A DNA stretch of 64,000 bases from an uncultured Bacteroidota bacterium (GTDB taxonomy: Bacteria; Bacteroidota; Bacteroidia; 2-12-FULL-35-15), in the NCBI GenBank assembly GCA_903847205.1, contig CAINDA010000026.1, positions 1 to 64,000 on the forward strand, read 5' to 3'. Made by a program: the position numbers and the translations under genes. Shown here in pieces: positions 54,669-63,930 of this stretch. Position 1 is the stretch's first letter. Each line of letters starts with the position of its first letter. Under the pieces are notes generated by a model, which worked only from the letters and a program-made list of their open reading frames with translations, ran no database searches and was not told where the DNA came from.

Positions 54669-55037
54669 ATGCGCGGACTTTATACTATCCTTCTCCTGAT
54701 TCTTTCCAATACATTTATGACCTTCGCCTGGTACGGCCATTTAAAATTTAAGGAAATGAAATGGTTCGAAAACCTCGGAATCATTGCCATTGTGCTCATC
54801 AGCTGGGGAATCGCTTTATTTGAATATATTTTTCAGGTGCCTGCAAACAGGCTTGGATTCAAGGAAAATGGAGGTCCGTTTTCTTTGGTAGAATTAAAAG
54901 TTGTTCAGGAAGCGATCACTCTTACAGTGTTTACAGTATTTACACTTGTGTTTTTTAAAAACGAAGTGCTTCGCTGGAATCACCTTGTGGGATTTGTTTT
55001 TCTTGTATTGGCGGTTTATTTTATTTTTAAAAAATGA
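54669..55037 (+). CDS. DUF486 (DMT-like) small membrane protein
   Basis: A 122-residue protein with four membrane helices that match the DUF486 family: FMTFAWYGHLKF, a central helix with SWGIALFEYIFQVPANRLGF, the EAITLTVFTVFTLVFFK segment and a C-terminal helix ending in Lys residues. Family members are related to small drug/metabolite transporters, but the substrate is unknown. The gene stands alone. Confidence 0.88.
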   Translation: MRGLYTILLLILSNTFMTFAWYGHLKFKEMKWFENLGIIAIVLISWGIALFEYIFQVPANRLGFKENGGPFSLVELKVVQEAITLTVFTVFTLVFFKNEVLRWNHLVGFVFLVLAVYFIFKK

Positions 55038-55142
55038 CACAGCACCGAATTTATAATTTCTAAAACTAATCTGCAGCTTTCAGTTTTCCCGATAAGATTT
55101 TAATGTTATCGGTACATCATACAAAAATGAAATCAAACTCTT

Positions 55143-56300
55143 TTGGATATTTCATACATATTAAACCACCTAGGCGAAGAACGCGAAGAATATTATGGAG
55201 CAGTTGCACCGCCGGTATTTCAGACAAGTAATTTTTGTTTTAAAACGGTTTCTGAAATGCGTGAAAAATTAAAACACGAATTAGAAACACCGTTTTATAC
55301 AAGGGGCTATAACCCGACTGTGACAATACTCCGCAAGAAACTAGCAGCTTTGGAAGGAGCAGAAGATGCACTTGTTTTTTCGAGCGGAAGCGCGGCTGTT
55401 GCTGCGGCTATAATGAGTGTTGTAAAAGGCGGAGATCATGTTATATGCGTTGAAAAACCTTACAGCTGGACGAATACTTTATTAACTAAATTCCTTTCGA
55501 AATACGGCGTTGAATGCACGTTTGTTGATGGAAGAGAAACTGCAGTTTTTGAAAAAGCCATTCAGGCGAATACAAAATTGATATATCTCGAAAGCCCTAA
55601 TTCATTAACGTTTGAGCTGCAGGACATTACTGCCGTTAATGCGATTGCCAAATCAAAAAACATTATCACCATCATTGATAACAGCTACAGCTCGCCTATC
55701 AATCAAACACCAATTGCATTTGGTGTTGATATGGTTGTACATTCTGCAACCAAATATTTGAACGGACACAGCGATGTGCTGGCAGGTGTTGTATGCGGAT
55801 CGAAAGAAAGGATAATGAAAATGATGGCGGAAGAGTACATGACCATCGGAGGCATTATTTCTGCGCATGAAGCAGCACAGATACTGCGGGGTTTGAGAAC
55901 ACTTGAACTCCGCGTAAACAAAAGCTCTGAAAGCGCTGATAAAATTGTACGCTTCCTCGAAAATCATCCTAAAATAAAACAAATCAATTATCCTTTTTCA
56001 TCTGCTAACCCTCAGCTAAGTCTTGCAAAAAAACAAATGAAACAGGGAGGCGGAATGTTTTCAATTGTACTTAATGCTGAAAAACCTGAGCAGGTTGAGA
56101 ACTTCTGCGACAGCCTGAAACGCTTCCTTATCGCCACTTCCTGGGGCGGTTATGAATCATTGGTTTTTCCCATTTGTGCTTTAGGAGCGAGCAAGAGTTT
56201 TGAAAATCCGCTGCCCTGGAATCTTATACGTCTTTACATCGGGCTCGAAGATGCCGATCTGCTGATTGAAGATCTGCAGCAGGCTTTGGAAAAAATATGA
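55143..56300 (+). CDS. trans-sulfuration family PLP-dependent enzyme
   Basis: A 385-residue enzyme of the Cys/Met metabolism PLP-dependent family (cystathionine gamma-synthase, gamma- or beta-lyase, methionine gamma-lyase). Typical features: YTRGYNPTVTILRKKLAALEGAEDAL, FSSGSAAVAAAIMS, and the PLP lysine in HSATKYLNGHSDVLAG. Residues alone do not fix which reaction it performs; the isolated location gives no help. The start is unusual: the frame opens with TTG at 55143 (MDISYILNHLGEERE). An ATG at 55127 is out of frame, and the next in-frame Met (MREKL) would cut off a conserved part, so TTG is most likely. Confidence 0.88.
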   Translation: MDISYILNHLGEEREEYYGAVAPPVFQTSNFCFKTVSEMREKLKHELETPFYTRGYNPTVTILRKKLAALEGAEDALVFSSGSAAVAAAIMSVVKGGDHVICVEKPYSWTNTLLTKFLSKYGVECTFVDGRETAVFEKAIQANTKLIYLESPNSLTFELQDITAVNAIAKSKNIITIIDNSYSSPINQTPIAFGVDMVVHSATKYLNGHSDVLAGVVCGSKERIMKMMAEEYMTIGGIISAHEAAQILRGLRTLELRVNKSSESADKIVRFLENHPKIKQINYPFSSANPQLSLAKKQMKQGGGMFSIVLNAEKPEQVENFCDSLKRFLIATSWGGYESLVFPICALGASKSFENPLPWNLIRLYIGLEDADLLIEDLQQALEKI

Positions 56301-56345
56301 TTCCATTTCGGCTTTAGATAAAAAATTACATCGATACATTCTTTC

Positions 56346-56353
56346 TATATTTG
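56346..56353 (+). promoter_or_regulatory. -7 element for the MarC-family gene
   Basis: TATATTTG ends four bases before the ATG at 56358, so a leaderless transcript is predicted, as for rnr. A weak TTA lies 17 bases upstream. Confidence 0.5.
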
Positions 56354-56357
56354 CCCT

Positions 56358-56924
56358 ATGAATTTTAATTTAAAAGAAATAGCTACCATCACCATGATTT
56401 TGTTCGCAGTGATAGATGTAGTAGGCTCTCTCCCCGTTCTTCTTGATTTACAAAATAAACTCGGCAAGCTGGAACCCGTCAAAATCACTCTTGTTTCAGG
56501 TCTTATCATGATTGTTTTTATGTTTATAGGGCAGTCCATTTTATCCTTAATCGGGATAGATGTAAGTTCATTTGCCATTGCTGGATCATTCATCATTTTT
56601 ATTTTGGCGATGGAAATGATTTTAGGAATCAGATTTTACAAAGATGATTCTGCCGCCACGGCATCTGTTGTTCCTATTGCTTTTCCGCTTATTGCCGGAA
56701 CAGGAACATTAACAACTCTTTTATCTCTTCGTGCAGAATACCAGATTGAAAATATTATTATAGCAATAGTAATAAATCTCTTTTTCGTTTATGTGGTGCT
56801 GCGAAACACCTACCGTCTCGAAAAAATATTAGGCCCCGGCGGAATTAATGTTTTGCGGAAAGTGTTCGGTATTATTTTATTAGCAATTGCTGTAAAGTTA
56901 TTCAGAACACACGCAGGCCTTTAG
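56358..56924 (+). CDS. MarC family integral membrane protein
   Basis: A 188-residue protein with about six membrane helices, matching the MarC/UPF0056 family. Visible: FAVIDVVGSLPVLLDL at the N-terminus, a SFIIFILAMEMILGI helix, and the conserved VVPIAFPLIAGTGTLTTLLSLRAEYQ. The family was once linked to multiple antibiotic resistance, but that role was not supported; the transported substrate is unknown. It is followed after 27 bases by rnhA and probably shares its transcript. Confidence 0.92.
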   Translation: MNFNLKEIATITMILFAVIDVVGSLPVLLDLQNKLGKLEPVKITLVSGLIMIVFMFIGQSILSLIGIDVSSFAIAGSFIIFILAMEMILGIRFYKDDSAATASVVPIAFPLIAGTGTLTTLLSLRAEYQIENIIIAIVINLFFVYVVLRNTYRLEKILGPGGINVLRKVFGIILLAIAVKLFRTHAGL

Positions 56925-56951
56925 CAGAAACCGGAAACTCATTTTAAAATT

Positions 56952-57428
56952 ATGATTTCAATTTATACCGATGGAGCATCACGCGGAAACCCAGGCCCTG
57001 GAGGTTATGGCGCCGTTATGATTTATGGAACGCTTCGCAAAGAGCTTTCAGAAGGCTACAGGCTGACTACTAATAACCGCATGGAATTAATGAGTGTTAT
57101 AGCCGCATTGGAAGCTCTTAAAAAAGAGGGGACAGCGGTTACCATTTATTCTGATTCAAAATACGTGGTGGACTCGGTTGAAAAGAAATGGGTATTCGGA
57201 TGGGAGAAAAAAAATTTTAAAGAAAAAAAAAATCCTGATTTGTGGATGCGCTTTTTAATTGTTTATCGTAAACATAAGATAAAATTTGTTTGGGTAAAAG
57301 GCCATGCCTCCAACAAAGAAAACAACCGATGCGACGAATTGGCTGTTGCTGCTACCCAAGGAGGTCATCTTAAAATTGACAGCGGTTACGAGAATGAAAT
57401 GAAAAGTGCAGGCGTTAAACTGCTTTAA
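56952..57428 (+). CDS. rnhA: ribonuclease HI
   Basis: RNase HI cleaves the RNA strand of RNA:DNA hybrids, removing primers and R-loops. The 158-residue protein has all four catalytic acidic residues: Asp in IYTDGASRGNPGPGGYG, Glu in NNRMELMSVIAAL, Asp in IYSDSKYVVDSV and Asp in NNRCDELAVAA, plus the basic KGHASNKENN loop. It lies downstream of the MarC gene and has no strong promoter of its own. Confidence 0.95.
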   Translation: MISIYTDGASRGNPGPGGYGAVMIYGTLRKELSEGYRLTTNNRMELMSVIAALEALKKEGTAVTIYSDSKYVVDSVEKKWVFGWEKKNFKEKKNPDLWMRFLIVYRKHKIKFVWVKGHASNKENNRCDELAVAATQGGHLKIDSGYENEMKSAGVKLL

Positions 57429-57724
57429 TACTATTTTAGGAAACCCATTCCTTCTAAATTGTTAATCCGAGTTCTATTGATTGAATTGAAAAACCGTACG
57501 TTTTTCTTTTTTCTGAAAAAAAAGATACCGGCGAAATGTGTGGGACACATTTGACCAGGCCAACGAAGTGCATTAAAGAATTAACGATTGCCTTCACCAA
57601 GGCTTAACGGCATCGCATTTGTTCAATCCTCACGCGAGTTTTCATATATCAAATTTCAAACTAAAAATAAATAAGAAGAAAGAAACATTCTTTTTGTTTT
57701 CTGTATGTTTTGAAAACGTTTGCA
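57429..57724. other. intergenic region with two short hairpins
   Basis: AAATGTGT-GGG-ACACATTT (57534-57552) is a perfect eight-base stem with a three-base loop, and GCCTT-CACC-AAGGC (57590-57603) is a small stem. An AT-rich T-then-A stretch near 57500-57522 could be a weak terminator for rnhA. No gene is apparent. Confidence 0.35.
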
Positions 57725-58591
57725 CTAATACAGCTCATTGGACTTTACGCGGAGATACTTTCTTACAGACATCGAGGTGCTGATCCAGGAAATAATAATT
57801 CCGATAATAATTACTAATGCAAATAAGGTAGTCAGCATTTTTTCATCCTGCAGTTCTCTTAACTCAGGCAGCTGTTTTTGAGCAAAGTAAAGAACTCCGA
57901 TAAGCATAAGGATAGCAATCAAAGCGCCGTATATACCATGCTTAACCCCTTTTATCACAAAAGGCCGCCTGATAAAACTTTGAGTGGCGCCAACCAGCTG
58001 CATTGTTTTTATTATAAAACGTTTGCTGTAAATTGAAAGGCGGATTGTATTATTTATAAGCGCAATTGCAATAATCATTAGCAGTCCGCTAAAGATTAAA
58101 ATAACAAGGCTGATTTTCTGAACATTTTCATTGATCAGGGCGACTAATGATTTTTGATAGACTACTTCTTTTACAAGTTTACTGCTGAGCAGTCCTTTTT
58201 CTATCCAGGCAATGCTGTCCACATTAGCATACGCAGCTTTTAGGTGAACATTGATGGATGCCAGCAGAGGATTGTACCCCAGGAAATTAATAAAATCTTC
58301 GCCCAGATCTTTTTGCAGGCGTTTGGCAGCTTCGTCTTTGGTAATAAATTCGGTTGACTTAACAAAATCAGAGGCATCGAGTGTTTTTGCCAAACGCTGC
58401 ACATCCACTTCTTTTACACCCTCGTTTAAAATAATCTGGATGCCGATATTTTCTTTCATATTGTCGGACAGCTTGCGTGTATTAAGTACAATAATACCAA
58501 GCAGCCCCAGCATAAATAAGACCAATGAAAGGCTTACTACTGTTGTAATTGACGACCCTATTAATTTACGCTTTGAATATTTCTCGAACAC
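57725..58591 (-). CDS. ftsX: cell division permease-like protein FtsX
   Basis: FtsX spans the inner membrane and, with the ATPase FtsE, controls septal peptidoglycan hydrolases. The 288-residue protein has the expected plan: a cytoplasmic N-terminus, helix 1 (about 18-38), an extracytoplasmic loop (40-160, with ITKDEAAKRLQKDLGEDF and GYNPLLASINVHLK), and three helices in the C-terminal half (165-275) with the RLSIYSKRFIIKTMQLVGAT amphipathic segment. ftsE is not adjacent, as is common in Bacteroidota. It diverges from leuS. Confidence 0.92.
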   Translation of the reverse strand: MFEKYSKRKLIGSSITTVVSLSLVLFMLGLLGIIVLNTRKLSDNMKENIGIQIILNEGVKEVDVQRLAKTLDASDFVKSTEFITKDEAAKRLQKDLGEDFINFLGYNPLLASINVHLKAAYANVDSIAWIEKGLLSSKLVKEVVYQKSLVALINENVQKISLVILIFSGLLMIIAIALINNTIRLSIYSKRFIIKTMQLVGATQSFIRRPFVIKGVKHGIYGALIAILMLIGVLYFAQKQLPELRELQDEKMLTTLFALVIIIGIIISWISTSMSVRKYLRVKSNELY

Positions 58592-58610
58592 GATGACAAA
58601 TTTTGTGCAG

Positions 58611-58618
58611 CTAAAGTA
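58611..58618 (-). promoter_or_regulatory. putative -7 element for ftsX
   Basis: On the minus strand TACTTTAG followed by C, 20 bases before the start codon at 58591. Confidence 0.35.
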
Positions 58619-58723
58619 GCCATTTTAATGCTGCATTTATTGGAGGCTGTAGTTTGAAATAAACAATGAAGGGTTAATAACTGTCCTAAAGGCAACGGAT
58701 TAAATAAAGAGAGTGCTTTTTTG

Positions 58724-58731
58724 TATCTTCG
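58724..58731 (+). promoter_or_regulatory. -7 element for leuS
   Basis: TATCTTCG followed by CA, 35 bases before the ATG at 58766. Its position also argues that translation starts at 58766, not at the TTG at 58721, which would lie upstream of the transcription start. Confidence 0.5.
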
Positions 58732-58765
58732 CAAGCTATTAATTTCAAGCAAAAATAGTTTACAA

Positions 58766-61720
58766 ATGGAATACAATTTCAGAGAAGTAGAAAAAAACTG
58801 GCAGGCCTACTGGGCCAAAAACAAAACCTTTAAAACAGAGGATACATCGGCTAAACCAAAATATTATGTTTTGGATATGTTCCCATACCCAAGCGGGGCC
58901 GGCCTGCATGTTGGACATCCATTAGGTTACATAGCATCCGATATTTTCGCACGTTATAAAAGGCTGAAAGGTTTTAATGTGCTCCACCCTATGGGGTATG
59001 ATTCATTCGGGCTGCCTGCAGAACAGTATGCTATTCAAACCGGGCAGCACCCTGAAATAACAACTAAAACAAATATTGCGCGTTACCGCGAACAGCTTGA
59101 TAAAATTGGCTTTTCATTCGACTGGGACAGGGAAGTAAGAACATCCGACCCCGGCTATTATAAATGGACGCAATGGATTTTTATACAGCTTTTTAATTCC
59201 TGGTATAACCCTGAAACAAATAAAGCGGAGCCCATCACTGCTTTGATAAATAAATTTCGCAGCGGAACTCTCACTATTGAAGGAGGCTGGGGACAGGTAT
59301 GGGACACTCTTTCAGAAAAACAGCAATCCGATATTTTATTAAATTACCGTCTGGCATTTTTGAGCGACACTATGGTGAACTGGTGTCCGCAATTAGGGAC
59401 GGTGCTTGCCAACGAAGAAGTAAAAGAAGGTGTTTCCGAACGAGGCGGTTATCCCGTTGAACGGAAATTGATGAAACAGTGGAGCCTGCGTATTACGGCT
59501 TATGCCGACCGTCTGCTAACTGATTTAGATCAGCTGGACTGGACAGAATCTATTAAAGAAGCACAGCGCAATTGGATTGGAAAATCGGAAGGGACTTCGC
59601 TTAAATTTAAAGTTGAAAGTTCAAAGTTTGACGAGGTAATCGAAGTGTTTACAACCCGTCCGGATACCATCTTCGGAGTATCTTTTGTAACGCTAGCTCC
59701 CGAGCATGAACTGGTTGAAAAACTAACAACCCTTGAACAAAAAAAAGCTGTTGAGGAATATATTGTTTTTGCTAAAAACCGCAGTGAACGCGAGCGGATG
59801 GCGGATGTAAAAAAGATTACCGGAGTATTTACCGGATCCTATGTTATTCATCCGTTCACCGGAAAACAGGTTCCCATCTGGATTGGCGATTATGTTTTAG
59901 CCGGCTATGGCACAGGCGCTGTAATGGCTGTACCAGGGCACGATTCACGCGATTATGCTTTTGCTTCGCATTTCGAAATAGAGAAGCTAATCATTATACA
60001 ACCTCCTGTTGACTGGGATTTCGCGGACAAATCGTATGATGAAAAAGAAGGGAAATTAGTTAACTCTGATTTCTTAAACGGACTTGAAGTAAAGGCGGCC
60101 ATCAAAAAAATTATATCAGTTATCGAAGAAAATAAATTAGGAAAAGGCAAAACAAATTTCCGCCTGCGCGATGCGATATTCGGGCGTCAACGCTATTGGG
60201 GGGAGCCTATTCCTGTTTATTATGAAAATGAAATTCCGAAAGTATTGAATGAAAATGAACTGCCTTTGCTGCTTCCCGAAGTAGATAAATATTTACCTAC
60301 TGAAACAGGCGAACCTCCATTGGCACGCGCTTCCTCCTCATGGAAATACGAAGGCAAGTTCGAATATGAATATTCTACCATGCCAGGCTGGGCTGGGTCT
60401 TCATGGTACTTCCTGCGTTATATGGATGCGTTTAACGATAAAGAATTTGTTTCTAAAGAAGCTGCTGCTTATTGGCAGAATGTTGATTTGTACATTGGCG
60501 GCGCAGAGCACGCAACAGGGCATTTATTGTATGTGCGTTTCTGGACAAAATTTTTAAATGATCTTGGATTGATTCCTGTTTCTGAACCAGCGAAGAAGTT
60601 GATTAATCAGGGAATGATACAGGGGGTTAGTGCTTTTGTGTATAGATTAGTTCTCACTGTTTCAAAGAATCCAGAGGATAATGATGGCGCGAACACTTTA
60701 TCGTTGTCCGATTTACCGCCAGTATTTATAAGTGAAAAATTCTTTAATATCTTGAAAGAGAATAAAAACAATGAAGAAGCGGTAAAAGCATATTTAAGAT
60801 TTGCAAACGAAACGGGTGCAATAAACGATAGAATAAAGGAACGGCAAAGAAAAACAATAGGAAATCTTAATTTTGGTGACCCGAAATATCTACAAGTAAA
60901 CTCTTTACACGTTGATGTGAATTTTGTAAACAATAATGTTTTAGACAAAGAAATTTTTAAAAACTGGCGTGAAGAATACAAAAATGCCATTTTCATCACA
61001 GAAGAAAACGGAGATTACATTTGCGGAAGCGAAGTTGAAAAAATGTCAAAATCAAAATGGAATGTCGTGAGTCCGGATTTGATGGTAGAACAGCATGGTG
61101 CAGACTGCCTTCGCTTATATGAAATGTTTCTTGGTCCATTAGAACAGAGCAAACCATGGAGCACCAGCGGTATTTCAGGTGTAAGTAATTTTATCCGCAA
61201 GCTTTGGAGGCTTTATCACAATGGAGATGTATTGAATATTTCTGAAGAACCCGCATCAAGACCTGAACTAAAAACACTTCACAAAACAATCAAAAAAATC
61301 AGCTACGATATTGAAAATTTTTCTTTCAATACATCAGTAAGTAATTTTATGATCTGTGTAAACGAGCTCACAGAGCTGAAATGCAATAAGCGGGAAATAT
61401 TAGAACCATTGGCAATTCTTATGTCGCCTTATGCACCGCATATTGCGGAGGAGCTGTGGAATAAATTGGGGCATACTGAAAGTATTACTTACGCAAAATT
61501 TCCAGAGTGCAACGAAAGTTATTTAATTGAAAGTTCATTTAACTATCCTATTTCATTCAACGGAAAAACAAGATTTTTCCAGGAGTATGACCGCTCGCTT
61601 TCAAAGGAGGATATTGAAAAAGAGATTCTGACTTTAGATCAGACACAGAAATATCTTGAAGGAAAAACACCGAAAAAAATTATTGTGGTACAGAATAAGA
61701 TTGTGAATATTGTTATTTAG
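58766..61720 (+). CDS. leuS: leucyl-tRNA synthetase
   Basis: LeuRS charges tRNA-Leu with leucine. With the start at ATG 58766 ([16 protein letters not shown]) it has 984 residues, somewhat longer than usual (about 860-940). It has the HIGH motif as HVGHPLGY, the editing domain with [32 protein letters not shown] (about 758), the anticodon-binding domain and a C-terminal tail. The extra length lies between LINQGMIQG (about 611) and KMSKS: 141 residues where relatives have roughly 90, with a Glu/Asn/Lys-rich insert containing [20 protein letters not shown]. The 3' end overlaps the convergent Usp-like gene by eight bases. Confidence 0.95.
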   Translation: MEYNFREVEKNWQAYWAKNKTFKTEDTSAKPKYYVLDMFPYPSGAGLHVGHPLGYIASDIFARYKRLKGFNVLHPMGYDSFGLPAEQYAIQTGQHPEITTKTNIARYREQLDKIGFSFDWDREVRTSDPGYYKWTQWIFIQLFNSWYNPETNKAEPITALINKFRSGTLTIEGGWGQVWDTLSEKQQSDILLNYRLAFLSDTMVNWCPQLGTVLANEEVKEGVSERGGYPVERKLMKQWSLRITAYADRLLTDLDQLDWTESIKEAQRNWIGKSEGTSLKFKVESSKFDEVIEVFTTRPDTIFGVSFVTLAPEHELVEKLTTLEQKKAVEEYIVFAKNRSERERMADVKKITGVFTGSYVIHPFTGKQVPIWIGDYVLAGYGTGAVMAVPGHDSRDYAFASHFEIEKLIIIQPPVDWDFADKSYDEKEGKLVNSDFLNGLEVKAAIKKIISVIEENKLGKGKTNFRLRDAIFGRQRYWGEPIPVYYENEIPKVLNENELPLLLPEVDKYLPTETGEPPLARASSSWKYEGKFEYEYSTMPGWAGSSWYFLRYMDAFNDKEFVSKEAAAYWQNVDLYIGGAEHATGHLLYVRFWTKFLNDLGLIPVSEPAKKLINQGMIQGVSAFVYRLVLTVSKNPEDNDGANTLSLSDLPPVFISEKFFNILKENKNNEEAVKAYLRFANETGAINDRIKERQRKTIGNLNFGDPKYLQVNSLHVDVNFVNNNVLDKEIFKNWREEYKNAIFITEENGDYICGSEVEKMSKSKWNVVSPDLMVEQHGADCLRLYEMFLGPLEQSKPWSTSGISGVSNFIRKLWRLYHNGDVLNISEEPASRPELKTLHKTIKKISYDIENFSFNTSVSNFMICVNELTELKCNKREILEPLAILMSPYAPHIAEELWNKLGHTESITYAKFPECNESYLIESSFNYPISFNGKTRFFQEYDRSLSKEDIEKEILTLDQTQKYLEGKTPKKIIVVQNKIVNIVI

Positions 61721-62063
61721 CCATTCCATTTTTTTGCTCATTACCTTGCAGAATCAGCAAAGTAAGATGCATATAAAAAGACAATAAAGAAATATGATTT
61801 CGTTTAAATATTTCGATGAACGACCTGGAGGCATTGGGCATCATTGCAATTAAATCAGCTTTATTTACTTCTACAAATGAATTTATATTTGCGATTATAT
61901 CACCCTCTTCTAAAATCGGAGGTGAATAGATAATATCTGCCGGTTTCGAATTTAAAATTCCAGCCTTACTAAGGTATGTTTCTTCCAGATTTTCAACGCC
62001 CTCCAATTCCAGATCTGGTCTGCCATACACTAATAATTCTGCTTGAAATATATTACAAAACAT
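61713..62063 (-). CDS. truncated universal-stress-protein-like domain
   Basis: A 116-residue protein resembling the C-terminal part of a Bacteroidota Usp domain: [24 protein letters not shown], then [24 protein letters not shown], matching the ...INEFVEKNxxDLLAM...FFExLF...FHxHIPLL pattern. Typical relatives are about 280 residues with two such domains. Here the first domain and the first strand of the second are missing, and the ATG follows the TPR gene stop by two bases. It may be a translated remnant created by a deletion or a genuine small protein. The start has no independent promoter, so it depends on the upstream transcript. Confidence 0.6.
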   Translation of the reverse strand: MFCNIFQAELLVYGRPDLELEGVENLEETYLSKAGILNSKPADIIYSPPILEEGDIIANINSFVEVNKADLIAMMPNASRSFIEIFKRNHISLLSFYMHLTLLILQGNEQKNGMAK

Positions 62064-62065
62064 TT

Positions 62066-63478
62066 TTATTTGATTGAATACATCACATCATAATCCTTTT
62101 CAACTTTTACAAAACGATGCAGCAAATAATGCTCCACCAGTTTTTCAATTGGTTTTATGCAAAACACAACTGCAAAGTTGGAGGCCAATGAAATGAAAAA
62201 GTTTTCATGTGTATGGGGCGCGATTACAAAATGCAGCAGGCTATCCTCAACAATAAAAAGTAAAATAGCAATAACTGTGGTTATGGTTTTTGCCTTACGA
62301 TTTATTTTTGAAAGGGTAAGTTCATCAATTGTTTTTTGCAAAGTGATATTGGTTTTTTCAATCTGCTTTTTTTGCTGTTTTATTATCACATTCTCTTTTT
62401 TTGTAAGCTCAGCCTCAAAAATCATTTCACTCCGCTTCAGTTTTTTTTCTCCGTCCTCCTTATACACTTCATCGCTTATCTGCTGATACAGCTTGAAATG
62501 GGCAAAAGCTTTTTCTAATTCATTTTTGCTTTCATAAATTTCACTCAGCATCAAATGAATCTGAAATATTTTCGGTTTCACTTTTAATTCTTCAGCAAGC
62601 TTCATTGCCCTGTTTAATGAGTTAATGGCGCCTCCCGAATCATTCTGTTTCTGACAAATCTTAGCTGACTGCAGCAGATTTGTAACAGCACCGCCGATCA
62701 TTCTAAACTCTTCGCGAATAGCTAATGCCTCTTCATTATATTGAACAGCTTTTTCCAATTTATTCTGATCAAAATAAAAAACTGCCAAATCAGTAAGAAC
62801 ACGGGAATAAAAATTCTTATTACCTATTGTATTACCTATTTCCAGTGCTTTGTTAAAATAATCCAGCGCAGTGTCATCTTGTTTTAGATTGTGATATGCT
62901 TCTCCTAAACTGCCATAGGCAAGCATTTCAAAATTCCGGTTGTTGACCTTTATTGAAATTTCGATGCAGGATTTAAACGCCTCAACAGCCTTTTCATTAC
63001 TTTTTATTTCAAGATAAACAGATGCAAGTCCATAACTGCAGATGTTTTCAAAGATTGGATAGGCATGGGTTTTACTCAATTGATGAAACGCTTCATTCAT
63101 ATATTTTAAAGCCAAATCAATATTTCCCAAAGCGCGATAAGTGCCGCCATAACTTGAATTGCAGATTGCCACGCCGTCTAAGTCGTTTTGTTCGGCAAAT
63201 AATTTTTCCGATTCAGAATAATATTTCAAAGCATCATCATATTTTTCTGAATGAAAAGAAATGAATCCTAAATTAAAAGTTGCTAATGCGAAAATTTTAG
63301 GCTCTATGTTTTTGTTTTGACATGCCCAATCATAAATTTTTTGATAGAATGCTTTTACTTCGTCCCTGGGCAATCCTAGTATAGGTATCCAGATACTCGA
63401 AAAGAATTCACTGATATTTTTCGGATTGTTTTGAAAGGCAGTAAAATCCTGCTCCAGCTTTTCTATTTGTTTATTCAT
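62066..63478 (-). CDS. TPR-repeat membrane protein with coiled coil
   Basis: A 470-residue protein of unknown function. About eight TPR helical pairs (35-340, e.g. AVEAFKSCIEISIKVNN, ALDYFNKALEIGNTIGN, AVQYNEEALAIREEF) are followed by a charged coiled coil (340-395, KKENVIIKQQKKQIEKTN) and two membrane helices (about 395-445), ending in a short basic tail. The layout resembles the sensor half of TPR histidine kinases without a kinase domain. The ATG overlaps the stop of a 37-residue gene (ATGA), and the next gene starts two bases after its stop, so translation is probably coupled across the unit. There is no signal peptide, so the TPR part is cytoplasmic. Confidence 0.8.
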   Translation of the reverse strand: MNKQIEKLEQDFTAFQNNPKNISEFFSSIWIPILGLPRDEVKAFYQKIYDWACQNKNIEPKIFALATFNLGFISFHSEKYDDALKYYSESEKLFAEQNDLDGVAICNSSYGGTYRALGNIDLALKYMNEAFHQLSKTHAYPIFENICSYGLASVYLEIKSNEKAVEAFKSCIEISIKVNNRNFEMLAYGSLGEAYHNLKQDDTALDYFNKALEIGNTIGNKNFYSRVLTDLAVFYFDQNKLEKAVQYNEEALAIREEFRMIGGAVTNLLQSAKICQKQNDSGGAINSLNRAMKLAEELKVKPKIFQIHLMLSEIYESKNELEKAFAHFKLYQQISDEVYKEDGEKKLKRSEMIFEAELTKKENVIIKQQKKQIEKTNITLQKTIDELTLSKINRKAKTITTVIAILLFIVEDSLLHFVIAPHTHENFFISLASNFAVVFCIKPIEKLVEHYLLHRFVKVEKDYDVMYSIK

Positions 63479-63588
63479 AATGCAAAATTAATTTTTTTTG
63501 GCTCTTTTTCTTTAAACTTTAAAAAGTCCTCTGCTGTTTTAACACTTTCAAAATCTGTAAACCTTTGTAAACCCTTTTTCTTTGCCAT
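63475..63588 (-). CDS. 37-residue small protein in the TPR operon
   Basis: The frame starts with ATG at 63588 and reads MAKKKGLQRFTDFESVKTAE, then a Lys/Glu-rich tail ending INFAL. Its TGA overlaps the TPR gene ATG (ATGA), and it begins 11 bases after the zinc-ribbon-like gene ends. The tight spacing on both sides and the protein-like composition support a real gene. It is short, basic and likely helical; the function is unknown. Confidence 0.6.
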   Translation of the reverse strand: MAKKKGLQRFTDFESVKTAEDFLKFKEKEPKKINFAL

Positions 63589-63599
63589 TATATTCAAAA

Positions 63600-63869
63600 T
63601 TAAATTGCTATTCCTTTTTTGTACTCATTTACACTAAACAACAATACACCGGAATATAAATTCTGCTCTTCTAATTTATAATTGTTTTTCGGGTTGCTGT
63701 TTTTATTTCTGCTTTTCTTTGCCTGTTTTCCGTATAACTTCTCACTACAAAAAACACTTCCTTTTTTCTGATCTGTTATATCTCTCCCACAGGTTGAACA
63801 ATAACGATTAAACACGCCCGCAATTAACCCTTTATTTGAACTGTTATTTTGGGGAGAGTTTGGTTTCAT
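63600..63869 (-). CDS. small zinc-ribbon-like protein
   Basis: An 89-residue protein (ATG at 63869; a TTG at 63884 would add five residues). A Cys pair RYCSTCGRDITDQ and a third Cys in GSVFCSEKLYGKQAKK form the first part of a small zinc-binding fold, followed by a conserved-looking SRNKNSNPKNNYK. A fourth ligand is not obvious: Ser stands where a Cys might be expected before RNKNSNP. I recall similar CxxC...CSEK...NSNPxNN proteins in Bacteroidota, without known function. It leads the four-gene unit. A TAATTTTG -7 match lies at 63923-63930. Confidence 0.6.
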   Translation of the reverse strand: MKPNSPQNNSSNKGLIAGVFNRYCSTCGRDITDQKKGSVFCSEKLYGKQAKKSRNKNSNPKNNYKLEEQNLYSGVLLFSVNEYKKGIAI

Positions 63870-63922
63870 TTCAGCACTTACCAATTAATAATTCTTTAAA
63901 TAAAATCAATTTCCATTATTCG

Positions 63923-63930
63923 CAAAATTA
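63923..63930 (-). promoter_or_regulatory. possible -7 element for the four-gene unit
   Basis: On the minus strand TAATTTTG fits TAnnTTTG, 54 bases before the ATG at 63869. Nothing else is recognised from 63885 to the end of the window. Confidence 0.35.

Noticed and set aside
57535-57624. Possible short peptide frame (DTGEMCGTHLTRP...) between rnhA and ftsX
   Set aside because: No start with a promoter, no recognisable family, and the frame is short enough to arise by chance.
58721-58765. Upstream TTG start of leuS
   Set aside because: It would start within or before the -7 element, and the ATG at 58766 gives the normal LeuRS N-terminus.
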